64,000 bases of DNA from Syntrophaceae bacterium UBA5744 (GTDB lineage Bacteria; Desulfobacterota; Syntrophia; Syntrophales; UBA2192). Shown here piece after piece: positions 57,750 to 64,000 of the stretch. The DNA lies in contig DIFQ01000075.1 in NCBI GenBank assembly GCA_002419215.1, forward strand, positions 7,669-71,668, in the 5' to 3' direction. Made by a program: the position numbers and the translations under genes. How positions within the stretch are numbered: the first letter of the stretch is position 1; each line of letters opens with the position of its first letter. Under the pieces are notes generated by a model. The model saw only the letters and a list, made by a program, of their open reading frames with translations. It ran no database searches and was not told where the DNA came from.

Positions 57750-58592
57750 ATGCTGGAGATGGACGCCGTCAGGAAGATCATCCGCAGGGCCCTCGAGGAG
57801 GACATCCGCTCGGGGGACGTGACGACGTCGTTCACCCTCTCGGGTTCCGAGAGAGGGCAGGCGACGGCGCTTGCCAAGGAAGACCTGGTCGTGGCCGGCC
57901 TGGATGTCTTTCGTGAAGTCTTCCGCGTGCGCGATGCATCGCTGGTTTTCGAAACGGCGTTGAGCGACGGCGCCCGGGCCTCCCGCGGGACCATCCTGGC
58001 CGCCGTAGAGGGATCGCTGGCGAGCATCCTCACGGCCGAGAGGGTCGCCCTGAATCTTTTCCAGCGGATGTGCGGGATCGCCACCCTGACGAAGCAATTC
58101 GTCGACGCGGCGTCCGGTACGAAGGCGAAAATCCTCGACACGCGCAAGACGATGCCGGGGCTGCGGATACTCGACAAGTACAGCGTGAAGGTCGGCGGGG
58201 GCTGCAATCACCGGTACGGGCTCTATGACGGCATCCTCATCAAGGACAATCACATCGAGGCGGCCGGGGGCATCGCCGAGGCCGTGCGCCGGGTGAGGGG
58301 ACAGGCTCCGCTCCTGGTGAAAATCGAGGTGGAGGTGAAGGACCTGGCCGAGGTCGAGGAAGCCCTCGCGGCGGGTGCGCATGTCATCATGCTCGACAAC
58401 ATGCCTGTCGATGCGATGAGGGAGGCGGTCGCGGTCATCAGAGGGCGGGCTCTCGTGGAAGCGTCGGGCAACGTGACGCTTGACACGGTGGGATCGATTG
58501 CGGCAACAGGGGTCGATTTCATCTCCGCCGGGGCGCTCACGCACTCTGCAAAGGCGGCCGACATATCCCTCAAGGTCACGAGGAAAACCTGA
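57750..58592 (+). CDS. nadC: Nicotinate-nucleotide pyrophosphorylase (quinolinate phosphoribosyltransferase)
   Basis: A 280-residue enzyme of de novo NAD synthesis, making nicotinate mononucleotide from quinolinate and PRPP. Motifs: ALEEDIRSGDVTT, LNLFQRMCGIAT, the strongly conserved ILDTRKTMPGLR and KYSVKVGGGCNHRYGLYDGILIKDNH, and EASGNVTLDTV. ATG 57750 is chosen; a GTG at 57738 is possible. It leads a tight group nadC-birA-coaX of cofactor genes. Confidence 0.95.
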   Translation: MLEMDAVRKIIRRALEEDIRSGDVTTSFTLSGSERGQATALAKEDLVVAGLDVFREVFRVRDASLVFETALSDGARASRGTILAAVEGSLASILTAERVALNLFQRMCGIATLTKQFVDAASGTKAKILDTRKTMPGLRILDKYSVKVGGGCNHRYGLYDGILIKDNHIEAAGGIAEAVRRVRGQAPLLVKIEVEVKDLAEVEEALAAGAHVIMLDNMPVDAMREAVAVIRGRALVEASGNVTLDTVGSIAATGVDFISAGALTHSAKAADISLKVTRKT

Positions 58593-58595
58593 TCG

Positions 58596-59384
58596 ATGGA
58601 GTTCCGTATAGACGAACTGAGAGGCTATTTCACCGGGAAGACCATCGGCCGGAGAATCGAATATTACGAGGCCGTCGAGTCCACGAACACCGAAGCCCTG
58701 CGGCTTGCACAGCAGGGCGCCGAGGAGGGGACCGTCGTCATCGCCGAGGCCCAGTCCGCCGGCCGGGGACGGCTGAACCGCAGCTGGGAATCGCCGCCCT
58801 CGATGAACCTCTACCTTTCCGTCGTCCTGCGCCCCGATATCCCCGCCACGGCGGCATCGCTCATCCCGCTGATGGTCGGCGTGGCCGTGGCCGACGTCAT
58901 CTCGCAGTACTGCCCGGGGCGGGTGAGGCTCAAGTGGCCCAACGACGTCCTCATCGAGGGAAAGAAGATCTGCGGGATCCTGACGGAGATGAGGACCAGG
59001 GCCGACCGGGCGGCCTTTATCATCGCGGGGATCGGGGTGAACCTCAACATGCAGAAGCTGCATTTCCCGCGGGAGCTGCGCGAGACAGCCACGTCCCTGC
59101 GGATCGAGACAGCCCTGGAGATCGACCGGGTCGATTTTGCCGCACGGCTCTTCGAATTCCTGGGGAACGGGTACCGCGTGTTCCTGAACGGGGGCGAGGC
59201 GGCCATCCGGGAGAAGTGGCTCCAGTACGCCGAACTCGTCGGGAAGCGGGTTGAGGTGGTCTTCAAGGAAACCGTCCAGCGCGGCACCGTCAGGGGCCTG
59301 GACGGAAACGGGGCTCTTCTGCTCGAGGGGGAGACCGGCATGCAGCAGGTTCTCGCAGGAGATCTCTATATCGAGAGGTTGTGA
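58596..59384 (+). CDS. birA: Biotin-protein ligase (class I)
   Basis: A 262-residue biotin-[acetyl-CoA-carboxylase] ligase. The catalytic loop is SAGRGRLNRSWES (GRGRxxRxW), followed by RLKWPNDVLIEGKKICGILTEM and the C-terminal SH3-like domain. There is no N-terminal DNA-binding domain, so it cannot repress bio genes. It would biotinylate carrier proteins such as the one needed by the carboxyltransferase at 47020. It starts three bases after nadC. Confidence 0.94.
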   Translation: MEFRIDELRGYFTGKTIGRRIEYYEAVESTNTEALRLAQQGAEEGTVVIAEAQSAGRGRLNRSWESPPSMNLYLSVVLRPDIPATAASLIPLMVGVAVADVISQYCPGRVRLKWPNDVLIEGKKICGILTEMRTRADRAAFIIAGIGVNLNMQKLHFPRELRETATSLRIETALEIDRVDFAARLFEFLGNGYRVFLNGGEAAIREKWLQYAELVGKRVEVVFKETVQRGTVRGLDGNGALLLEGETGMQQVLAGDLYIERL

Positions 59385-59386
59385 TC

Positions 59387-60157
59387 ATGCTTCTGGCAAT
59401 TGATGTGGGAAACAGCAACACCGTTCTGGGGCTCTACGACGGAGAAAAGCTCATCTACGACTGGCGGATCCGTACCGTCGCCAATCACACCGTCGATGAA
59501 TACGGGATGCTCATCGTGAACCTCTACAAGAACGTAAAGTCAAAATCCCAGCCTGTCACCCTCACGGGCATCATCATCTCCTGTGTCGTGCCCCCCATGC
59601 TCAACATCCTGGAGCCCCTCTGCAAGAAGTACTTCGGCCTCAAGCCCCTCATCGTGGAGCCGGGGATCAAGACAGGCATGCCCATTTTCTACGACAACCC
59701 GAAGGAGGTCGGCGCCGACCGGATCGTCAATGCCGTCGCGGCCTACGAGAAGTTCAAGACGGAGCTGATCGTCGTGGACTTCGGCACCGCCACGACCTTC
59801 GATTACGTCTCGAAGAAGGGCGAGTACATGGGCGGCTGCATCACGCCGGGCATCGCCATCTCCAGCGATGCACTTTTCGACAAGGCATCCAAGCTGCCGC
59901 GTGTCGAGCTCAAGAGGCCCAGGACCATCATCGCCAAGGACACCATCAGCAGCATGCAGGCGGGGATCATGTTCGGATATGCGGGTCTCGTCGACGGGAT
60001 CGTCGACCGGATGAAGGCCGAGGTCCGGTCCAGCCCGAAGGTCGTTGCCACGGGGGGGCTCGCCAAGATCATCGCGCCGGAGACGAAAAGCATCGATGTG
60101 GTTGACGAGTTCCTTACGCTCGACGGGCTTCGCATCATCTTTGAGAGGAACAAGTAG
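59387..60157 (+). CDS. coaX: Type III pantothenate kinase
   Basis: A 256-residue ASKHA-fold kinase for the first step of CoA synthesis. Phosphate motif 1 is AIDVGNSNTVLGLYDG; VGADRIVNAVAAYEKF, VDFGTATTFDYV and GGCITPGIAIS are the type III signatures. ATG 59387 with GAGAGG at eight bases is preferred over GTG 59381, which overlaps the birA stop. The birA-coaX order is widespread in bacteria. Confidence 0.95.
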   Translation: MLLAIDVGNSNTVLGLYDGEKLIYDWRIRTVANHTVDEYGMLIVNLYKNVKSKSQPVTLTGIIISCVVPPMLNILEPLCKKYFGLKPLIVEPGIKTGMPIFYDNPKEVGADRIVNAVAAYEKFKTELIVVDFGTATTFDYVSKKGEYMGGCITPGIAISSDALFDKASKLPRVELKRPRTIIAKDTISSMQAGIMFGYAGLVDGIVDRMKAEVRSSPKVVATGGLAKIIAPETKSIDVVDEFLTLDGLRIIFERNK

Positions 60158-60249
60158 CCCTGCCGTTTTACCGGACAGGTTCAAACCGGCCCGGACACAT
60201 TCGTTGTGCGCCGCGTGCCGGATCAGGGCTAGGGAGGCGGGTGGGACCC

Positions 60250-62487
60250 ATGGCCTTTGAACACCTGACGAAAAAACAACTCCTCGAAAAAATGGAATCC
60301 CTCCGGCTGGAGGTGTTGGAGTACGAGAAGGCCGAGAGCGAAAAGCTTTACGAGGAGAAGCTGTACCGCTCGCTCGCCGTCACCGCCGAGGCGGGCGTCT
60401 ACATCATCAAGGACGGCATCTTCCGCTTCGTCAACCAGTTCACGGCATCGAGGCTGGGATGCAACCCCGCGGAACTGATCGGCAAGAGGGCCGTCGATTT
60501 CGTCCACCCCGACGACCGGGAGGCCGTGGCAAAAAAGGCTGCGGACATGCTTCGGGGCAAGCGCACGCTGCCTTACGAGTTCCGCACCATCGGCAGGGAC
60601 GGCGCCGTGCACTGGATTTTGGAGTCCGTCACCCAGATCGAGTTGGGCACGGGCCGCGCCGTGCTGGGGCAGTCGATGGACATCACGAGGCAGGTTGAGG
60701 CCCGGAAACGCCTGACCGAACTGGAAGCCCTCGAGGCCTCGATCCTCGAGTCCATCCCCCACGCCGTCATCGGGCTCAAGAACCGGCAGATCATCTTCGC
60801 CAACGACGGCGTCGAGAAGGTCTTCGGCTGGAAGCGGGCAGAGGTCATCGGCAAGAGCACCCGGATCTTCTACCGCACGAAGAAGCAGTGGGCCGACGGG
60901 GCGGACAACCTCTACCGGTCCCTGGAAACGCAGAAGACCTTCAGCTCGGAAGTCAGGCGCAGAAAGAAAGACGGCACGCCGATCATCTGCCGCCTCACGG
61001 CATCCCGGATCGGGGAGGCCCTCGTCGACAAGCAGGTGGTCATCACCTACGAGGACATCACGGACCAGAAGGCTGCCGAGGAAGTGTACATGACCATGGC
61101 CGAAAGCTCCCAGGTCGGGGTGTACGTCGTGCATGGCGGCACGTTTCACTACATCAACCCGATCGGGGCGGCTTATGCCGGCTACCGCGTGGACGAATTG
61201 ATCGGCCGAAGCTCCATGCTGCTCGTCCATCCGGAAGACCGGGAGCAGGTGGCCCGAAGGGCCAAGGCCATGCTGAGGGGAAGAGGCCGTGCCCCCCACG
61301 TGTTCCGGATCCTCACGAAAGACGGCCAGGCCCGGTGGATCATGGAAACGGTGACGCCAATCCGCTTCCGGGGGAAGAAGGCCATCCTCGGCAACTCCAT
61401 GGACATCACGGAGCAGAAGGTGGCGCAGGGAAAGCTCGCGGAGCTCGAGGCCCTCGAGGCATCGATCCTGGAGTCCATCCCCCATGCCGTGATCGGGCTG
61501 AGGGACCGAAAGACCTTCTTTGCCAACGACGGCGTGGAAAAGGTCTTCGGCTGGAAGCCCAAGGAACTGATCGACCAGGAAACCCGGCTCCTGTACCGCT
61601 CCGGGGAGGAATTCGAGGTCATCGACAAGCTGCTCTACTCCACGCTGGAGAGACGGCGAACCTTTGCCGTGGAGTATCCCTGCCGCCGAAAAGACGGCGC
61701 CGAGATCCAGTGCGCGATCAGCGCGGCCCGCATCGGCGAGAGGCTCGAGAATCAGAGCATCGTGGTCACCTTCGAAAACATCACCTACCGCAAGCAGTTC
61801 GAGAAGGAGATCGAGCTCTCGAGAGGGCGCCTGCGAGATCTCTCCATGCACCTCCAGACGGTGAGGGAAAAGGAGAGGACCCGGATCGCGCGGGAGCTTC
61901 ATGACGAGTTGGGCCAGCTCCTGACGGCGCTCAACACGGGAGTCATCCTGCTGAAAAAGAAGATCCCGCCGGAACAGCCCCATCTGTCCGAGCGCACGCA
62001 GTCCATGAAGGACCTGATTGACATGACCATGCAGACCGTGAAGAGGATCTACATGGACCTGCGGCCCGGCATGCTCGACCACCTGGGGCTGCCCGTGTCG
62101 ATGGACTGGCAGTGCCAGGAGTTCCAGAAGCGCACGGGCATCCAGTGTACCGTCGACGTGGAGCCCGAGGACATGGAGCCCAGCAAGGATGCCTCCATCA
62201 CCGTCTTCCGGATCCTCCAGGAAACGCTGACGAACGTCGCGAAGCACTCGAGGGCGACACGGGTCAAGGTGAGCCTGCGGGAAGTGGAGGATGATCTGGA
62301 GCTTGTCGTGACGGACAACGGCAGGGGGATCCGGGAGGAGGATCTCAACAAACCGAAATCCTTCGGTCTGCTGGGGATCCGGGAGCGCGTCGATTTCCGG
62401 GGGGGAGAGGTGAAAATAGCCGGCAAGAAGGGGAAGGGCACGACGGTGACGGTCCGTATGCCCAATTGGAGAGGAGACGAAGCGTGA
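60250..62487 (+). CDS. Soluble four-PAS sensor histidine kinase (NarL/UhpB type)
   Basis: A 745-residue protein without membrane segments. A short coiled coil (1-40) is followed by PAS1 (about 42-155), PAS2 (160-275), PAS3 (282-395) and PAS4 (400-520). PAS1-PAS2 and PAS3-PAS4 look like a duplicated pair. The HisKA_3 dimerisation domain has His551 in RIARELHDELGQLL, and the ATPase has LTNVAKHS, DNGRGI and FGLLGIRERV. Because it is soluble it should sense a cytoplasmic signal; no heme or flavin ligand is obvious. GTG 60241 is an alternative start. The response regulator overlaps its stop codon. Confidence 0.92.
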   Translation: MAFEHLTKKQLLEKMESLRLEVLEYEKAESEKLYEEKLYRSLAVTAEAGVYIIKDGIFRFVNQFTASRLGCNPAELIGKRAVDFVHPDDREAVAKKAADMLRGKRTLPYEFRTIGRDGAVHWILESVTQIELGTGRAVLGQSMDITRQVEARKRLTELEALEASILESIPHAVIGLKNRQIIFANDGVEKVFGWKRAEVIGKSTRIFYRTKKQWADGADNLYRSLETQKTFSSEVRRRKKDGTPIICRLTASRIGEALVDKQVVITYEDITDQKAAEEVYMTMAESSQVGVYVVHGGTFHYINPIGAAYAGYRVDELIGRSSMLLVHPEDREQVARRAKAMLRGRGRAPHVFRILTKDGQARWIMETVTPIRFRGKKAILGNSMDITEQKVAQGKLAELEALEASILESIPHAVIGLRDRKTFFANDGVEKVFGWKPKELIDQETRLLYRSGEEFEVIDKLLYSTLERRRTFAVEYPCRRKDGAEIQCAISAARIGERLENQSIVVTFENITYRKQFEKEIELSRGRLRDLSMHLQTVREKERTRIARELHDELGQLLTALNTGVILLKKKIPPEQPHLSERTQSMKDLIDMTMQTVKRIYMDLRPGMLDHLGLPVSMDWQCQEFQKRTGIQCTVDVEPEDMEPSKDASITVFRILQETLTNVAKHSRATRVKVSLREVEDDLELVVTDNGRGIREEDLNKPKSFGLLGIRERVDFRGGEVKIAGKKGKGTTVTVRMPNWRGDEA

Positions 62488-63116
62488 TCAGGATTCTCAT
62501 TGCCGACGATCACCCGATCGTGAGGCAGGGGTTCAAGCAGGTGCTGTCGGAGACGGCGGACCTGGTGGTGGCCGACGAAGCGGGAAACGGACAGGACGTG
62601 CTCAGCCTCGTTGCCAGGAAGGACTACGACGTGATTCTCCTGGACATCTCCATGCCCGGAAAGAACGGGCTCGAAGTGCTCAAGGAGCTGAGGATCACAA
62701 ACACGAAAATCCCTGTTCTGATCCTGAGCATCTACCCCGAGGAGCAGTACGCCATCCGGGCGCTGAAAGCGGGGGCCTCGGGTTATCTCACGAAGGCGAG
62801 CGCACCGGAGGAGCTGATCTCGGCCATCCGGAAGGTGTCCAGGGGGGGCAAGTACATCAGTTCGTCCCTTGCGGAGAAGCTGGCGTACGAACTGGACGGC
62901 GATGCGGAGAAGGCCCCCCACGACACGCTCTCGGACCGGGAGTACCAGATCCTGCTCATGATCGCTTCCGGGAAGACCGTTTCGGACATCGCCGAGGAGA
63001 TGTGCCTCAGCGTCAAGACGGTGAGCACGTATCGCTCCCGGATTCTCGACAAGATGAAGATGAAGAACAACGCGGAGTTGACGACGTACGCCATAAGGAA
63101 CAAACTCGTTGAATAG
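62484..63116 (+). CDS. NarL/LuxR-type response regulator
   Basis: A 210-residue regulator. The receiver domain has ADDHPIVR (acidic pocket) and Asp54 in ILLDISMPG; the C-terminal LuxR-type helix-turn-helix is LSDREYQILLMIASGKTVSDIAEEMCLSVKTVSTYRSRILDKM. It begins with GTG 62484, overlapping the kinase stop (GTGA), with GAGGAG upstream, so it is the cognate partner. Its targets are unknown. Its TAG stop runs into a GGGTATA repeat. Confidence 0.93.
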   Translation: MIRILIADDHPIVRQGFKQVLSETADLVVADEAGNGQDVLSLVARKDYDVILLDISMPGKNGLEVLKELRITNTKIPVLILSIYPEEQYAIRALKAGASGYLTKASAPEELISAIRKVSRGGKYISSSLAEKLAYELDGDAEKAPHDTLSDREYQILLMIASGKTVSDIAEEMCLSVKTVSTYRSRILDKMKMKNNAELTTYAIRNKLVE

Positions 63117-63223
63117 GGTCTAGGGGCTCGGGTATAGGGTATAGGGTCTGAAGGTACGAAGAAATTTTCATAGATGAAATCTTATTCCATCCCGATACCC
63201 TAGACCCGATACCCGATACCCCG
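63114..63223 (+). repeat. GGGTATC-family heptamer hairpin, overlapping a stop codon
   Basis: The left arm 63116-63149 (GGGTCTA, GGGGCTC, GGGTATA, GGGTATA, GGGTC), an AT-rich centre, and the right arm 63191-63223 (CCCGATA, CCCTAGA, CCCGATA, CCCGATA, CCCC). The response regulator's TAG stop opens the left arm. The following ferredoxin starts about 15 bases after the right arm. Confidence 0.88.
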
Positions 63224-63238
63224 TTCCAAGGGAACATC

Positions 63239-63460
63239 GTGAGAATCATCATAAAGAAAGAAGCCTGCATCGGCTGCGAACTCTGCGTGAACATTTGCCC
63301 GGAGGTGTTCATGGAGTGGGGCCTATCCATGCGGCCGGTTTTCGAGGTCAAGGAACCCGAGCGCCACAAAGCCCTCATCGAGAAGGCCGTCGAGGACTGC
63401 CCAGCCCGGGCCATCTCCATCGATTGGGGCGGTCTGAAGGCAGACAGCGCGAGGGGATGA
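63239..63460 (+). CDS. Single-cluster [4Fe-4S] ferredoxin
   Basis: A 73-residue ferredoxin starting at GTG 63239 behind AAGGGAA. Cys10, Cys13, Cys16 (CIGCELC) and a later CP (DCPARAI) would hold one cluster; Cys20 lacks the second Cys that forms a disulfide in the paralogue at 25163. It overlaps the next gene by four bases, so the two are likely coupled. Confidence 0.88.
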   Translation: MRIIIKKEACIGCELCVNICPEVFMEWGLSMRPVFEVKEPERHKALIEKAVEDCPARAISIDWGGLKADSARG

Positions 63461-64000
63461 AAGAGACGGCCCCGATGCAAACGCCCGTGTCGCAAGAGGC
63501 CCTTGTCATCATGGCCCGCTACCCCGAGGCGGGGGCTGTCAAAACCCGCCTGGCGCTGGATTTGGGACCGCAGGCGACGCTCAGTCTGTATCGTGCCTTC
63601 ATCGACGATCTCGCCGGGAAATTCGGTTTCTGCCACCGGCCGCTTGTCTGGTATTACCTTCCCGAGTCCAGCCCGTTCGCGAAGCTGTTCTCTCATCGTT
63701 ATCCCTGCCGCCCTCAAACCGGTTCATCCCTCCAGGAGCGGATGCTCCGGATCTTCGAGGAATTGTTCGGGGAAGGCTACAAGCGGGTCGTCGTCATCGG
63801 GGCCGACGTGCCCCACATCCCCGTAGTCGCCGTTGATGAAGCCTTTTCCCTGCTGGATGACGCGGATGTCGTCCTCAGGCCGTCTTGTGACGGCGGCTAT
63901 CACCTGATCGGCCTTACGGCCGCGAGGGATCTTTTCAGCGGGATCCCCATGAGCACAGACCGCGTACTTCGCGACACGATCGAAAGGGCCAAGTCGATGG
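63457..64000 (+). CDS. Glycosyltransferase-like protein of the TIGR04282/DUF2064 family, truncated by the window edge
   Basis: The open frame runs from ATG 63457 to the window end (181 codons), overlapping the ferredoxin stop. It has the family signature MARYPEAGAVKTRLALDLG and later ADVPHIPVVAVDEAFSLLDDADVVLRPSCDGGYHLIGL, as in rSAM/selenodomain-associated transferase 1. These proteins have a nucleotide-sugar-transferase fold; the substrate is unknown. An internal ATG at 63475 is an alternative start. The 3' end lies outside. Confidence 0.82.
   Translation, partial: MKETAPMQTPVSQEALVIMARYPEAGAVKTRLALDLGPQATLSLYRAFIDDLAGKFGFCHRPLVWYYLPESSPFAKLFSHRYPCRPQTGSSLQERMLRIFEELFGEGYKRVVVIGADVPHIPVVAVDEAFSLLDDADVVLRPSCDGGYHLIGLTAARDLFSGIPMSTDRVLRDTIERAKSM

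Noticed and set aside
60229..62247. 672-codon minus-strand frame opposite the histidine kinase
   Set aside because: Shadow frame; its apparent repeats only mirror the duplicated PAS pairs.

Overview
This window is a chromosomal segment, about 60% G+C by eye, from a Gram-negative anaerobe-like bacterium. The gene content fits the Desulfobacterota (former Deltaproteobacteria), most likely a Syntrophales-like or related lineage. The hints are a stand-alone SufC-SufB pair, two single-cluster ferredoxins, a FeoB/DtxR-FeoA/Fur iron operon, a short GNAT N-acetylglutamate synthase, a methylmalonyl-/propionyl-CoA carboxyltransferase, a CarD / PIN-TRAM / IspD / IspF cluster, lipoprotein genes and a pcm-nlpD pair. 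This assignment is an inference from gene content; no rRNA is present. I see no tRNA, CRISPR array, phage or insertion sequence. The window is almost wholly housekeeping genes, densely packed, mostly on the + strand.

Layout. 1-9 kb: start of mnmG (-), a YhcC-type radical SAM protein, hisC, an RdgC-like gene (-), nadK-recN, an ArgA-like acetyltransferase, mltA and an HU gene. 9-15 kb: a CCA/poly(A) nucleotidyltransferase-like gene, the trpS-scpA-scpB-rluB operon, an IHF/HU gene, a site-2 protease and radC (-). 15-23 kb: metal homeostasis, with zur-znuA-znuC-znuB (-), a divergent ccdA-tlpA pair, then feoB-dtxR(FeoA)-fur behind a Fur box. 23-31 kb: a pyruvate-kinase alpha/beta-like protein, an M29 aminopeptidase, a ferredoxin, sufC-sufB, pncB (-), a zincin-like orphan and alanine dehydrogenase (-). 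31-40 kb: a P-type ATPase, a Cys-rich protein, an ABC-F ATPase, a cold-shock protein, a macrodomain protein, an unusual phosphoglycerate mutase, pcm. 40-50 kb: nlpD-like, radical SAM, carD, PIN-TRAM, ispD, ispF, a secreted protein, an acyl-CoA carboxyltransferase, pgk. 50-64 kb: truA-rfbD, mutL, miaA, valS, nadC-birA-coaX, a four-PAS histidine kinase with a NarL-type regulator, a ferredoxin and a truncated glycosyltransferase-like gene.

Two things stand out. First, the phosphoglycerate mutase gene at 37569-39149 reads as a complete but circularly permuted iPGM. The canonical C-terminal part comes first, the canonical N-terminal part (metal Asp and catalytic Ser) comes second, and the old termini are joined by a short linker. 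Second, the spaces between genes carry many degenerate tandem arrays with a 7-nt period (8-nt-like in one family). Several sequence families exist (GGGTATC, AGGCTAC, CCGGAAT, AGGNNAA, GAAGATCG). Some are paired into long hairpins. Several start inside the stop codon of the gene before them and a few supply the ribosome-binding region of the gene after them. They resemble in style the heptanucleotide STRR repeats known from cyanobacteria, and the GGGTATC family matches the G-quadruplex sequence rule.

How the genes work together: nadK, pncB and nadC cover NAD(P) synthesis and salvage; pgk and the iPGM cover adjacent glycolytic steps; birA would serve a biotin-dependent carboxylase of the kind suggested by the carboxyltransferase gene; Zn and Fe uptake each sit beside their own regulators; sufC-sufB and the ferredoxins belong to Fe-S metabolism. 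Starts were chosen by family length and Shine-Dalgarno (SD) position; uncertain starts are flagged in each entry.
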